Below are positions 13,494-22,260 of a DNA stretch of 42,637 nt, piece by piece. Within the stretch, counting starts at the first letter, position 1. Every line of letters begins with the position of its first letter. Made by a program: the position numbers and the translations under genes. Below the pieces are notes generated by a model. That model searched no databases and was not told the DNA's origin. It saw nothing but the letters and a program-made list of their open reading frames with translations. Origin of the DNA: Betaproteobacteria bacterium (GTDB lineage: Bacteria; Pseudomonadota; Gammaproteobacteria; Burkholderiales; Usitatibacteraceae); NCBI GenBank assembly GCA_019449455.1, contig JAGRPO010000242.1, positions 1 to 42,637 of the forward strand. The letters run 5' to 3'.

Positions 13494-13518
13494 CGGGCCG
13501 CCCACGGGCGGCCCGTTT
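13494..13518 (+). terminator. Rho-independent terminator after the esterase autotransporter
   Basis: Perfect 10-base inverted repeat, CGGGCCGCCC at 13494-13503 and GGGCGGCCCG at 13506-13515, followed by TTTCG. The tight loop (effectively CACG after opening one pair) and very stable stem suit an intrinsic terminator, although the T tract is short. It lies 28 bases after the autotransporter stop and ends 15 bases before the next start codon. Confidence 0.75.
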
Positions 13519-13530
13519 CGCTTGCGACCC

Positions 13531-13839
13531 GTGAAACGCATCTACAACGCCGCCAACCTGCCCGACGCCCACATCGTGGCCGGCTTCCTCGCCTCGCGCG
13601 GGATCCGCGTGCGCATCCTCAACGCGAACGCCGCGGGGGCCATCGGCGAGATTCCCGCCGACGCCGCCGCGCCGCAGCTCTGGGTCGAGGATGCGCGCGA
13701 CGAGGAACGGGCGCGCGAGGCGATCGCCGACTTGCACGCGCAGGCCGAGGGGCCGCCGCGGCGCTGCCCCGCCTGCGGCGAGGAAAACCCGCCCGCCTTC
13801 GACATGTGCTGGTCCTGCGGGAGCGGGCTCGAACGCTAG
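13531..13839 (+). CDS. DUF2007 domain protein with C-terminal zinc ribbon
   Basis: 102-residue small cytosolic protein. Residues 1-67 form the DUF2007 fold (KRIYNAANLPDAHIVAGFLASRGIRVRI, then a strand ending LWVEDARDEERAREAI), a PII-like putative signal-binding domain. Residues about 79-98 form a zinc ribbon with CPACG and CWSCG. The GTG at 13531 was chosen because the family begins with M-K-R-x-Y; a TTG three codons earlier is possible. There is no convincing Shine-Dalgarno, and the preceding terminator leaves only 15 bases, so how it is expressed is unclear. It converges on the patatin gene with 25 bases between the stops. Confidence 0.85.
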   Translation: MKRIYNAANLPDAHIVAGFLASRGIRVRILNANAAGAIGEIPADAAAPQLWVEDARDEERAREAIADLHAQAEGPPRRCPACGEENPPAFDMCWSCGSGLER

Positions 13840-13864
13840 CGCGCTCGCGGCGCGCCGCCAGCTC

Positions 13865-16081
13865 TCAGGGAGTGCCGAGAAAGAGGTAGAGCCGCCCGGG
13901 CCGGCCCTTCGAATCCGCGTAGCCGAAGTACATCGGTCCGAGCGGCGTGTTGGCGGCGAAATAGATCCCGTAGGAATCGAGCCGGCGCGTGAGCGTCGGC
14001 TCGGTGACCGGCTCGCGCATGCGCCCGGTCTCCAGGGACAGGCCGCCCAGCAGCGACAGGCCCAGGATGGGCATGGGGCGCGTGAGGCGCCACTGGACCT
14101 GCATCGTTCCCAGCCCGTATTCCCCCCCGAGAATCTGGCCCGGCGCGAACGCCGAGAGCCGCCGCATCCCGCCGAGCGAGAAGGTATCGCCCAGGGGCAG
14201 CGATCCGTGCGTGGACTTTCCGCCCTCGAGGCTCCCGAGGAGGGTCAGGTCGCCGATCGACCAGGCGCCGCCCAGCCGCGCCTCCGCGCGTCCGTACTTG
14301 CTCATGCCCTCCGACACGTGCTGGGCGTCGAAGTAGGTCACGTCCGCGCGGTAGCCCCGCGTGGGGAAGAACGCGTAGTCCTGCGTGTCGAGCGCGAGCC
14401 GGGCCGTCGCGCCCCCGAACCGGAAGGTCGCATCGGGCAGGATCGTCGGGCCGGTGTCGCGCGTCGAGCGCAGGTGGCGCTCGAGCAAGCCGACGCTCGC
14501 CTGGCCGTAGGCGCCGAGGTTGGCGCCCAGGTCGATTCCCGCGCGCGTGTCGCGCAGCCGGTATTCGGCGATGCGGTCGCCCTCGAAGAAGAGCCCGGTC
14601 TTGGCGAGCCCGACGGAGGCGAACGGCCGCAGGAATCCGACCTGGCGGTCGTCGAAGGGCTGGTAGAACTCCGTGGCGAGCGCCTGGTCGCTGCCGAGCT
14701 GGAACGTGGTGAGCCATTCCGCCCCCTTGGTGTTGATCCAGGTCTTGCGGTAGAGGGCGCGCAGGTTGAAGGGCGACTCCCGGCTGAAGTCGGACGACAG
14801 GTTGAGCCCGAAGCGCAGGTAGTCGGGGCCCCACGGCTTCTCGATCGGCGTGAGCCGCAGGACCGTCTTGTCGCGCTCGCGCAGGATCGAGTAATCGAGG
14901 TTGTGCAGGTCGCCGCGGCTGTAGATGCGCACGAGGTCCTCGGAGAGCGCCTTCGTGTCGAGCGGCTGCCCCTCGCGCTGGCGGATGCCGTCGCGCAACT
15001 CCGCCGGGTTGACGAAGCGCGTCGCGGCCACGCGGATCTCGTCGATCACCGGCGGCTGCGTCGGCGCCAGGCGCACGCGCGCGCGCCACTCGCGGTACTC
15101 GGCCGGGCTCACCGACAGGGACCGGAGCCCGCCCGCGGCCTCGAGTGCGGCCTTGCGGCCGGCCTGCGCGGCGTCGAGCTGGCGCGTGAAGTCCGCCGCC
15201 GTGATCTTTCCCAGGTCCGGCTTCAGGTAGACGTCGCCCGGCTGCAGGAGCGAGAGCGAGCGCGCGACGTTCTGCTCGGTGAGGAGGTTCACCATCTGCC
15301 CGACGACGCTCACCAGGCCCGTCACCTCGTCGGGCCTGAAGAGGGGCGAGCCCACGTTCACGGCGATCACCACCTGCGCGCCGCACCGGTCGCGCACCTC
15401 CTGGATCGGCACGTTGTCGACGAGGCCGCCGTCGACGAGCTTCCGCCCGTCGCGGATCACCGGCGCGATCACGCCCGGCACGGCCATGCTCGCGCGCATG
15501 GCGGTCGCGAGGTTGCCGTCGCGCAGCGCGACGCGCTCCCCGGTGCCGATGTCCGTCGCGATGAGCGTCAGCGGCAGGGGCAGCTCCTCGATGTTGCGGT
15601 CGCCGGGGTCGCTGCGGACGAGCTCGTTGAAGAAGAGCTTGAACTTCTCCCCCGTCACCACGCCCTCCCGGTAGCGCAGTCCCTCCCTCGTCACGCCGAA
15701 CTCGAGCCCCGAGTAGAAGCGGTCGTCGAGGTGCTTCCTTCGCAGGTCGACTTCCTGGCGGCCGGCGCTGTCGTCGAACATCCCTCCCCAGTCCGTCCGC
15801 CGGATCGTCTCCCTCATCTCCGCGGGCGACGCGCCCGCCACGTAGGCCCCGCCCACGAGCGCGCCCATGCTCGTCCCGGCGATGCAATCGAAAGGGACGC
15901 GAAGCTCCTCGAGCACCTCCAGCACGCCGAGGTGCGCGCCGCCGCGCGCGCCGCCGCCGCCGAGCACCAGGCCGACCTTCGGGCGCGCCGCCTGGGCGGG
16001 CGCGGCGATGGCGTCGCCCGACGGCGACAGGAAGCCGGCGATCAGGGCGGCGGCCAGGAGGCGAAATCGGGAAGCGTTCAC
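13865..16081 (-). CDS. Patatin-like phospholipase with C-terminal outer-membrane barrel (PlpD-like, type Vd)
   Basis: 738-residue secreted lipase that carries its own outer-membrane barrel. Signal peptide about 1-27. The patatin domain (about 34-300) has the oxyanion loop GGGGARGG (41-48), nucleophile motif GTSMG (Ser71) and DGG (Asp217), so the Ser-Asp dyad is intact. A POTRA-like segment (about 340-410, PPVIDEIRVAATRFVNPAELR) and a 16-strand Omp85-type barrel follow. This is the architecture of Pseudomonas PlpD. The start is a GTG with GGAG seven bases upstream. It lies 58 bases after the transporter gene yhhQ on the same strand; a small hairpin without a T tract (16124-16137) is between them. 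The gene may be the tail of the envelope operon or separate. Confidence 0.94.
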   Translation of the reverse strand: MNASRFRLLAAALIAGFLSPSGDAIAAPAQAARPKVGLVLGGGGARGGAHLGVLEVLEELRVPFDCIAGTSMGALVGGAYVAGASPAEMRETIRRTDWGGMFDDSAGRQEVDLRRKHLDDRFYSGLEFGVTREGLRYREGVVTGEKFKLFFNELVRSDPGDRNIEELPLPLTLIATDIGTGERVALRDGNLATAMRASMAVPGVIAPVIRDGRKLVDGGLVDNVPIQEVRDRCGAQVVIAVNVGSPLFRPDEVTGLVSVVGQMVNLLTEQNVARSLSLLQPGDVYLKPDLGKITAADFTRQLDAAQAGRKAALEAAGGLRSLSVSPAEYREWRARVRLAPTQPPVIDEIRVAATRFVNPAELRDGIRQREGQPLDTKALSEDLVRIYSRGDLHNLDYSILRERDKTVLRLTPIEKPWGPDYLRFGLNLSSDFSRESPFNLRALYRKTWINTKGAEWLTTFQLGSDQALATEFYQPFDDRQVGFLRPFASVGLAKTGLFFEGDRIAEYRLRDTRAGIDLGANLGAYGQASVGLLERHLRSTRDTGPTILPDATFRFGGATARLALDTQDYAFFPTRGYRADVTYFDAQHVSEGMSKYGRAEARLGGAWSIGDLTLLGSLEGGKSTHGSLPLGDTFSLGGMRRLSAFAPGQILGGEYGLGTMQVQWRLTRPMPILGLSLLGGLSLETGRMREPVTEPTLTRRLDSYGIYFAANTPLGPMYFGYADSKGRPGRLYLFLGTP

Positions 16082-16139
16082 GGCGATGCTCCGGCATGAC
16101 GGCGATCCGCCATTCTGCCCGAGCCCGCCGGCGCGGGAA

Positions 16140-16868
16140 TCACACCTTCACGGAGAAGGGCGTGAAATCCGTGTCGCGGTCGTAGTAATCCTCGTGCTCC
16201 GCGCGCTTGAGCCAGCCCACGACGGCATAGGTGACGGGCGTGAACGCGACCTCCACGCCGACCTTCGTCACGAACTGCGCGAGCATCACCACCGGCAGCT
16301 TGTCGTCGGGGATGATCCCGGTGCCGTAGAAGGCGAGCGGGTAGAAGAGGAGCGAGTCGACGCCCTCGCCCAGGATCGTCGATCCGACGGTGCGCGACCA
16401 CAGCCACCTTCCCCCGGTCGCGATCTTCATCTTCGCGAGCGTGAACGAGTTCGCGAACTCGCCGCAGAAGTAGGCGAACATCGAGGCGGCCGCGATGCGC
16501 CAGGCCTGGCCGAACGCGACCTCGTAGGCGGCCTGGTTCTTCCAGAACGGCGCCGGCGGCAGCGCCACCACCACCCACGCCATGAAGGAGGCGAAGGCGA
16601 GCCCGGCGAACCCCGCCCAGATCACGCGGCGCGAGCGCGCGTAGCCGTAGACCTCGGTGAGGATGTCGCCGAAGACGTACGAGATCGGGAAGAAGAGGAC
16701 CCCGGCGCCGAACGTGAGCGGCCCGAGGACCGGGAGGTCCACCTGCGCGATCTTGGCCGGTCCGATCAGGTTCGAGCAGATGAGGACGGTCACGAAGGCC
16801 GCCATCACGAACTCGTAGTGCCTGTACTGGCCGTGCGGCGGCGGCAAGGGCGCGGGAGTCCTGTTCAT
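16140..16868 (-). CDS. yhhQ: Queuosine precursor transporter (YhhQ/QPTR, DUF165)
   Basis: 242-residue inner-membrane protein with about six hydrophobic segments. The family takes up preQ0/preQ1 for synthesis of the modified tRNA base queuosine. Family signatures visible are ICSNLIGPAKIA, FFPISYVFGDILTEVYGYARSRR and FCGEFANSFTLAKMKIATGGRW, followed by RTVGSTILGEGVDSLLFYPLAF. The ATG at 16868 overlaps the stop of the upstream methyltransferase gene by four bases. No queuosine biosynthesis gene is in the window, so uptake versus other roles rests on family knowledge. Confidence 0.93.
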   Translation of the reverse strand: MNRTPAPLPPPHGQYRHYEFVMAAFVTVLICSNLIGPAKIAQVDLPVLGPLTFGAGVLFFPISYVFGDILTEVYGYARSRRVIWAGFAGLAFASFMAWVVVALPPAPFWKNQAAYEVAFGQAWRIAAASMFAYFCGEFANSFTLAKMKIATGGRWLWSRTVGSTILGEGVDSLLFYPLAFYGTGIIPDDKLPVVMLAQFVTKVGVEVAFTPVTYAVVGWLKRAEHEDYYDRDTDFTPFSVKV

Positions 16869-17665
16869 CGACTTCCCCTGCCCGGCTCGAGGCCCCGCTG
16901 CCTGACCGCCTCGAAGAGCGCGATCGATCCCGCCACGCCCGCGTTGAGGCTCTCGGCGCGCCCGGGCATGGGGATGCGAGCGCGGACCTTCGCGGCCTTC
17001 TCCAGTTCCGGGGAGAGTCCCGCGCCTTCGTTGCCCACGAGGAAGGCCACCGGCCCGCGCAGGTCCGTCTCGAAGACGCTCGCACCCGCCTTTCCGCTGA
17101 GCGCCACCGTCGCGCCCTCGAAGCCCGACGCGAACGCCGCGAGGTCCGCCCCCTCGAGGATGTTCAGGGCGAAGTGCGCGCCCTGCCCCGCGCGCAGCAC
17201 CTTGGGCGACCAGGCGAAGGCGCACGTGGGCGAAAGCAGGACGTGCTCGACGCCGGCGGCCGCGGCGCTGCGCAGCAGCGTGCCGACATTGCCGGGGTCC
17301 TGCAGGTCCTCGAGCGCGAGGCAGAAGCGCGCCCCCGCCGGCACGGCGCGCCCGGCGGGCGTGGGCACCACGGCGAGGATCCCGGCCGGCGATTCCACGC
17401 CGCTCACCGCGCCGAAGAGCGCGTCGGCGAGTTCCACGATCACGGCGGCGCCGGCGCGCGCGCGGGCCACGATCGCGGGCTGCGCCTCGGCGGCCGCCCG
17501 CGTGACGAAGAGCTGCGTGACGGTCCGCCCCGTGTCGAGGCAGGCCTCGACGAGGTGCGCGCCCTCGATGACGGTGAGGCCGCGCTTCCTGCGCTCGGCC
17601 GCCGACGAGGCCAGCTTCGCGAGCGACTTGTAGGCGGGGTTGTCCCGCGAGGCGACGGTCTTCAT
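16865..17665 (-). CDS. SpoU/TrmH-family RNA 2'-O-methyltransferase
   Basis: 266-residue SPOUT-class enzyme that methylates ribose 2'-OH in rRNA or tRNA with S-adenosylmethionine. An N-terminal substrate-binding domain (about 1-100) precedes the knotted catalytic domain with motif 1 NVGTLLRSAAAAG (Asn126, Arg132), motif 2 GNEGAG (211-216) and motif 3 IPMPGRAESLNAGVA (Ser239-Asn241). It is RlmB-like, but the target base cannot be told. It sits two bases after rnhB and overlaps yhhQ by four bases, making a small RNA-processing tail to the lipid A operon. Confidence 0.93.
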   Translation of the reverse strand: MKTVASRDNPAYKSLAKLASSAAERRKRGLTVIEGAHLVEACLDTGRTVTQLFVTRAAAEAQPAIVARARAGAAVIVELADALFGAVSGVESPAGILAVVPTPAGRAVPAGARFCLALEDLQDPGNVGTLLRSAAAAGVEHVLLSPTCAFAWSPKVLRAGQGAHFALNILEGADLAAFASGFEGATVALSGKAGASVFETDLRGPVAFLVGNEGAGLSPELEKAAKVRARIPMPGRAESLNAGVAGSIALFEAVRQRGLEPGRGSR

Positions 17666-17667
17666 CG

Positions 17668-18279
17668 TCAGGACGGAAGGCCCCGCCGTGCCAGGGCTGC
17701 GCGCACCGGCCCGAACGTGCGGCGGTGGATCTCGCAAGGGCCCAGCGCCAGGAGCGCGGCCAGGTGCTCGGCCGTCGGGTACCCCTTGTGGCGCGCGAAG
17801 CCGTAGCCCGGGTAGCGCGCGTCGAGCGCGACCATCTCCTCGTCGCGCGCGGTCTTCGCGAGGATGGAGGCGGCCGAGATCGCCGCGATGAGCCGGTCGC
17901 CCTTCACGACCGCCCGCGACGGCCATCGCGTGCGCGGCACGTGCAACCCGTCCACGACGACCTCGTCGGGCTCGACCCCGAGCGCCTCGACGGCCCGCGC
18001 CATCGCGGCGAGGCTCGCGCGCAGGATGTTCATCCCGTCGATCTCCTCCACCGTCGCCGAGGCCACGGCCCACGCGAGCGCGTCGCGCCGGATGGCCGTG
18101 GCGAGCGCCTCGCGGCGCGCGGGCAGGAGGAGCTTGGAGTCGGCGAGCCCGGCCACGGGCCGCGCCGGGTCGAGGATCACCGCGGCGGCGAACACGGCGC
18201 CGGCGAGCGGCCCGCGCCCGGCCTCATCGACCCCGCACAGCCGCGAGTTCGGGTTCGCCGTGGAGCGGTTGCGGGGCAT
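17668..18279 (-). CDS. rnhB: Ribonuclease HII
   Basis: Cleaves RNA in RNA-DNA hybrids, including single ribonucleotides left by DNA polymerase. It has 203 residues. The acidic active site is visible as [13 protein letters not shown] (Asp18, Glu19) and VVVDGLH (Asp110), with [21 protein letters not shown] following. The ATG at 18279 lies 56 bases inside the end of lpxB. No later start codon precedes the conserved CGVDEAG block, so the long overlap is real. Position downstream of lpxB is common in proteobacteria. Confidence 0.95.
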   Translation of the reverse strand: MPRNRSTANPNSRLCGVDEAGRGPLAGAVFAAAVILDPARPVAGLADSKLLLPARREALATAIRRDALAWAVASATVEEIDGMNILRASLAAMARAVEALGVEPDEVVVDGLHVPRTRWPSRAVVKGDRLIAAISAASILAKTARDEEMVALDARYPGYGFARHKGYPTAEHLAALLALGPCEIHRRTFGPVRAALARRGLPS

Positions 18280-19429
18280 GGGTTGCTCCGTTGGAGAGCC
18301 AGGGCGCCAGCGCCTGCGCCACGCGCTCGTCGTTGCCGCACCGAAGCTCGGCGTGGATCGCGTCGTAGCGCGCCTGGAGCCGCTCGCGCGCGACCTTGTG
18401 GTCGAGCCAGTTCGCGACCGCCTGCTCGAGGTTTTCCGGCGTGGCGTGCTCCTGCAGCAGCTCGGGCACGATGAACTCGCCGGCGAGGATGTTGGGCAGC
18501 CCGACGTAGGGCAGCAGCGCCTTGCGCATCATGAGGCGGTAGGTGAGCGCGGGGACCTTGTACGTGATCACCATGGGGCAGCGCGCCAGCGCGCCCTCGA
18601 GCGTGGCGGTGCCGCTCGCGATGAGCGCGCAGTCGGCCGCCTGCATGGCGAGGCGAGCATGGCCGAAGAGGATCGTGAGGTCGAGCGACTGGGCCTCGTG
18701 CGCGTACAGGCGCGCCTCGAAGAACTCGCGCGTCTCGCGGGTGGCGAGCGGCACGAAGAAGCGCACCCCGGGGCGGCGCGCCGCGAGCCGCCTCGCCGTC
18801 TCGATGAAGAGGTCGGCGTGCGACTCGAGCTCGCCGCGGCGGCTGCCCGGCAGCAGGGCCACCGCCGTGGACGATTCCCGCAGGCGAAGCTGCGCCCGCG
18901 CCTCCTGCCGCCCCGACGCGAGCGGGATCTCGTCGGCGAGCGGATGACCCACGTAGGTGGCGGCGATGCCGGCCTTCTCGTAGATCGCGGCCTCGAAGGG
19001 AAATATCGTGAGCACGCGGTCCACCGCCCGCCCGATGGACGGCAGCCGACCCGGGCGCCAGGCCCAGATGGACGGGCTCACGTAGTGCACGGTGGGGATG
19101 CCGGCGCGCTTGAGCTTCGCCTCGAGCCCGAGGTTGAAGTCGGGGGCATCGACGCCGATGAACAGGTCGGGCCGGTCCGCGGCGAGCCGCGAGGCGAGGT
19201 TCGAGCGGATGCGCAGCAGCTCCGGAAGGCTCCTCGCCGCCTCGACGTAGCCGCGCACCGAGAGCTTTTCCATCGGCACGAGCGTGCGCGCCCCCGCGGC
19301 GATCATCCGCGGGCCGGCGATGCCGTAGAACTCGGTGCCGGGGAACCGGCTGGTCGCCGCGCGCACCAGCGCCGCTCCCAGCATGTCGCCCGAGGCCTCC
19401 CCGGCCACGATGGCCACGCGCCGGGGCAT
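18224..19429 (-). CDS. lpxB: Lipid-A-disaccharide synthase
   Basis: Membrane-associated GT19 glycosyltransferase that joins UDP-2,3-diacylglucosamine and lipid X to form the lipid A disaccharide. It has 401 residues, slightly longer than usual because of a variable C-terminal tail that overlaps rnhB. Signatures include [68 protein letters not shown] and [11 protein letters not shown]. The ATG shares one base with the lpxA stop (TGATG), so the two are translationally coupled. Confidence 0.97.
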   Translation of the reverse strand: MPRRVAIVAGEASGDMLGAALVRAATSRFPGTEFYGIAGPRMIAAGARTLVPMEKLSVRGYVEAARSLPELLRIRSNLASRLAADRPDLFIGVDAPDFNLGLEAKLKRAGIPTVHYVSPSIWAWRPGRLPSIGRAVDRVLTIFPFEAAIYEKAGIAATYVGHPLADEIPLASGRQEARAQLRLRESSTAVALLPGSRRGELESHADLFIETARRLAARRPGVRFFVPLATRETREFFEARLYAHEAQSLDLTILFGHARLAMQAADCALIASGTATLEGALARCPMVITYKVPALTYRLMMRKALLPYVGLPNILAGEFIVPELLQEHATPENLEQAVANWLDHKVARERLQARYDAIHAELRCGNDERVAQALAPWLSNGATHAPQPLHGEPELAAVRGR

Positions 19430-20205
19430 CAGCGCACGATGCCCCGCGTCGACGCGGCGAGGAACTCCACGATCGCCCCCACCTCGGGCGCCGACTGCGC
19501 CTGCCGCTCGAGCTCGGATCTGGCCTCGGCGAGGGTGAGTCCGGACTTGTAGAGCGTCTTGTAGGCGCGCTTGAGCGCCGCGAGCGCCTCGGGCGTGAAG
19601 CCGCGGCGCTTCAGGCCCTCGCTGTTGATGCCGTGCGGCGCGCAGGGGTGGCCGGCGACCGTGACGTACGGAGGGACGTCCTGGAGGACGACCGACGAGA
19701 CCCCCGCCATCACGTGCGCGCCGATCCTCACGAACTGGTGCACGCCGGTGAAGCCGCCGAGCACGGCGTGGTCGCCGATCCAGACGTGGCCCGCGAGCGT
19801 GGCGTTGTTGGCGAAGACCGTGTGGCTGCCCACGCGGCAGTCGTGCGCGATGTGGCAGCTCGCCATGATCCAGTTGTCGCTGCCGACCGTCGTGACGCCC
19901 GCGTCCTGCACCGTGCCGCGGTGCAGCGAGCAGTACTCGCGGATGGTGTTGCGGTCGCCGATCGCGAGGCGCGTGGGCTCGCCGCGGTACTTCTTGTCCT
20001 GGTTGGCTTCCCCGATGGAGCAGAAGTGGAAGATGCGGTTGTCCCGGCCGATGGCCGTGTGGCCCGTCACCACGCAGTGCGCGCCGATCGTCGTGCCCTC
20101 GCCCACCTCGACGTCGCCGTCGATCACGCTGTAGGGCCCGACCCGCACGCCGGCGGCGAGCCGCGCGCGCGGGTCGACGATGGCCGTGGGGTGGATCCCG
20201 GTCAT
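19429..20205 (-). CDS. lpxA: UDP-N-acetylglucosamine acyltransferase
   Basis: First step of lipid A synthesis: transfer of a 3-hydroxyacyl chain from ACP to UDP-GlcNAc. It has 258 residues with left-handed beta-helix hexapeptide repeats over about 1-190 ([20 protein letters not shown] and onward). The catalytic His lies in SCHIAHDC (His121, matching E. coli His125), and NATLAGH and [14 protein letters not shown] are conserved. A helical C-terminal domain ([20 protein letters not shown]) closes it. Start ATG at 20205, 16 bases after fabZ. Confidence 0.97.
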   Translation of the reverse strand: MTGIHPTAIVDPRARLAAGVRVGPYSVIDGDVEVGEGTTIGAHCVVTGHTAIGRDNRIFHFCSIGEANQDKKYRGEPTRLAIGDRNTIREYCSLHRGTVQDAGVTTVGSDNWIMASCHIAHDCRVGSHTVFANNATLAGHVWIGDHAVLGGFTGVHQFVRIGAHVMAGVSSVVLQDVPPYVTVAGHPCAPHGINSEGLKRRGFTPEALAALKRAYKTLYKSGLTLAEARSELERQAQSAPEVGAIVEFLAASTRGIVR

Positions 20206-20221
20206 TCGCGCCCCCGCCCGG

Positions 20222-20665
20222 CTAGACGGGCCTGAGCGTGCACAGGAGCTCGGCCTCGGAGGCGACCTTCCCGTCGACCTTCGCCACGGCCCTGAACTTG
20301 CCCATCCCGCGGGTGAGCCGCAGCTGCTCCACCTCGAAGACGAGCTGGTCGCCGGGGCGCACGGGGCGCTTGAACCGCGCGCCGTCGATGCCGACGAAAT
20401 AGTAGACGCTCTTGCCGTCGTTCTTCTGTCCCGTGGACAGCAGGCCCAGCATCGCCGCCGCCTGTGCCATCGCCTCGATGATGAGCACGCCCGGCATGAC
20501 CGCGTAGTGCGGGAAGTGCCCCTGGAAGAACGGCTCGTTGGCGGTCACGTTCTTCAGCGCCACGATGCGCGCGTCCTTCTCCCACTCGACGATCCGGTCG
20601 AGCAGCAGGAAGGGGTAGCGGTGCGGCAGGTACTCCTTGATCTGCTCAATGTTCATCGATTTCAT
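20222..20665 (-). CDS. fabZ: 3-hydroxyacyl-ACP dehydratase
   Basis: Dehydrates 3-hydroxyacyl-ACP in fatty acid elongation and competes with LpxA and LpxD for the same substrate. It is a 147-residue hotdog fold with catalytic His50 in FFQGHFP and Glu64 in [22 protein letters not shown] near the N-terminus is typical. The ATG at 20665 was chosen over the in-frame ATG at 20656 because GGAGGAAG lies just before it. The start is 20 bases inside lpxD. Confidence 0.97.
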   Translation of the reverse strand: MKSMNIEQIKEYLPHRYPFLLLDRIVEWEKDARIVALKNVTANEPFFQGHFPHYAVMPGVLIIEAMAQAAAMLGLLSTGQKNDGKSVYYFVGIDGARFKRPVRPGDQLVFEVEQLRLTRGMGKFRAVAKVDGKVASEAELLCTLRPV

Positions 20666-21731
20666 GGTCTTCCTCCGAATGGGCCTTGCCGCGGGCGAGG
20701 CGCGCGATCTCGTCGAGCCGGCGCAGGTGCGCGGCGTTCCTGAGCCAGTCCGCGTGCGGCATCATGGGCAGGCCCGAGGTGTAGACGCCGGCCTGCGTGA
20801 TCGACTTGGTGATGAAGGTCATCCCCGAGATCGTGACGCCGTCGGCGATCGTGAGGTGGCCGACGATGCCCACGGCCCCCCCGATCACGCAGTGGCGGCC
20901 GATGACGGTGCTGCCGGAGATCCCGGTGCAGCCCGCGATCACCGTGTGCGCGCCGATGCGGCAGTTGTGCGCGACCTGGACCAGGTTGTCGATCTTCACG
21001 CCCTCGCCGACGACGGTGTCGCCGAGCGCGCCGCGGTCGATCGTCGTGTTCGCGCCGACCTCCACGTCGTCGCCGAGCACCGCGCGGCCCACCTGCGGGA
21101 TCTTCAGCCACTTCCCCTGGTCGGGCGCCATGCCGAACCCGTCCGCGCCGATGACGGCCCCCGAGTGCAGGATGCAGCGCGCCCCCACCTCGCAGCCGTG
21201 GTAGACGGTGACCCGGGGATGGAGGATCGTGTCGTCGCCGATCGACGAGCCCTCGCCCAGCACCGATCCCGCGCCGATGCGCGCGCGCTCGCCGACGCGG
21301 GCGCCGGCGGCGATCACCGCGAAGGGCCCGATCTCGGCGGAGGCCGCGACCTGCGCGGCCGGGTCGACGGACGCCGTCGGGTGCGAGCCCGCCACCGCCG
21401 GCCGGGGCGGGTGGAAGAGCGCGAGGGTGCGCGCGAAATACGCGTAGGGGTTGTCCGAGACGATGCGCGCGATGGCGGTCGCGTCGCGGTCGCGCGGCCC
21501 CAGGATCACCGCGCCCGCGCGCGTCGCGGCGAGCTTCGACCGGTAGCGCGGGTTGGCGAGGAAGGTGATCTCGCCGGGGCCGGCCTCGTCGATCGTGGCC
21601 ACGCCGGTCACAGAGACCGAGCCGTCGCCCGCGATCTCCCCGCCGAGCCGCCTGACGATCTCCTGCAGGGTGAGGGCGGCGGGCGCCGCGGCGGCGGCGG
21701 GCTGCCTCAGGGTCGGGCTCGGGGGTGGCAC
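20646..21731 (-). CDS. lpxD: UDP-3-O-acylglucosamine N-acyltransferase
   Basis: Third step of lipid A synthesis: N-acylation of UDP-3-O-acylglucosamine. It has 361 residues. An N-terminal uridine-binding domain (about 20-115, [27 protein letters not shown]) precedes hexapeptide repeats forming a left-handed helix. The catalytic His is in VQVAHN (His255), and GADGFG is conserved. The start is a GTG at 21731, 16 bases after skp, with a weak ribosome-binding site and an Ala/Pro-rich leader of about 18 residues; the true N-terminus could be slightly shorter. It overlaps fabZ by 20 bases. Confidence 0.96.
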   Translation of the reverse strand: MPPPSPTLRQPAAAAAPAALTLQEIVRRLGGEIAGDGSVSVTGVATIDEAGPGEITFLANPRYRSKLAATRAGAVILGPRDRDATAIARIVSDNPYAYFARTLALFHPPRPAVAGSHPTASVDPAAQVAASAEIGPFAVIAAGARVGERARIGAGSVLGEGSSIGDDTILHPRVTVYHGCEVGARCILHSGAVIGADGFGMAPDQGKWLKIPQVGRAVLGDDVEVGANTTIDRGALGDTVVGEGVKIDNLVQVAHNCRIGAHTVIAGCTGISGSTVIGRHCVIGGAVGIVGHLTIADGVTISGMTFITKSITQAGVYTSGLPMMPHADWLRNAAHLRRLDEIARLARGKAHSEEDHEIDEH

Positions 21732-21747
21732 GGGGAGGCTCGCACGG

Positions 21748-22242
21748 CTACTTGTCCGCCAGCGCCTTGATGACCTTGTCGGTGATGTCGATGCGGGAGC
21801 TGGCGAACACGGCCTCCTGCACGACCAGGTCGAACTTCTCGGCCTCGGCGATCTGGTTGATGGCGCGCGTGGCGCGCTCCTGGACCTGCGCCAGCTCCTC
21901 GTTCCGGCGCAGGTTGAGGTCCTCGCGGATCTCGCGCTGCAGGCGCTGGAAATTGCGGCTCACGTCGGCCAGCTGCCGCTCCTTCTCCCGGCGCGCGGCC
22001 TCCGGCAGCAGCACGCTGTCCTTCTCGAGCTCGACCTGCAGGTCGCGCCCCTGCTTCTCGAGCTTGGCCAGCTCGACGTTCCTCGCCGCGAACTCGCGCT
22101 CGAGCTTCTGCTGCGCGCGCTTGGCCGGCGCGGCCTCGCGGAAGACGCGCTCCGTGTTCACGAAACCGATCTTCACGTCCGCGGCGACGCCGGCCGTCGC
22201 GATAGCGCCGAGCGCAGCAGCCAATCCTTTCCGCCAGTCCAT
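21748..22242 (-). CDS. skp: Periplasmic chaperone Skp/OmpH
   Basis: Trimeric chaperone that holds unfolded outer-membrane proteins on the way to the Bam complex. It has 164 residues. A signal peptide (1-21, ending GVAA) leads to [15 protein letters not shown], the family's start, then a long charged coiled-coil (about 45-125, rich in Glu, Arg and Lys) and a C-terminal part ending [12 protein letters not shown]. It is placed between bamA (18 bases) and lpxD (16 bases), as in most Gram-negative bacteria. Confidence 0.94.
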   Translation of the reverse strand: MDWRKGLAAALGAIATAGVAADVKIGFVNTERVFREAAPAKRAQQKLEREFAARNVELAKLEKQGRDLQVELEKDSVLLPEAARREKERQLADVSRNFQRLQREIREDLNLRRNEELAQVQERATRAINQIAEAEKFDLVVQEAVFASSRIDITDKVIKALADK

Positions 22243-22260
22243 GCGAGTCGCTCCGATGAC

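Noticed and set aside
16124-16137. Hairpin CCCGC-CGGC-GCGGG after the queuosine-precursor transporter gene
   Set aside because: Short stem without a T run; such hairpins are frequent by chance here, so I did not use it to end the operon.
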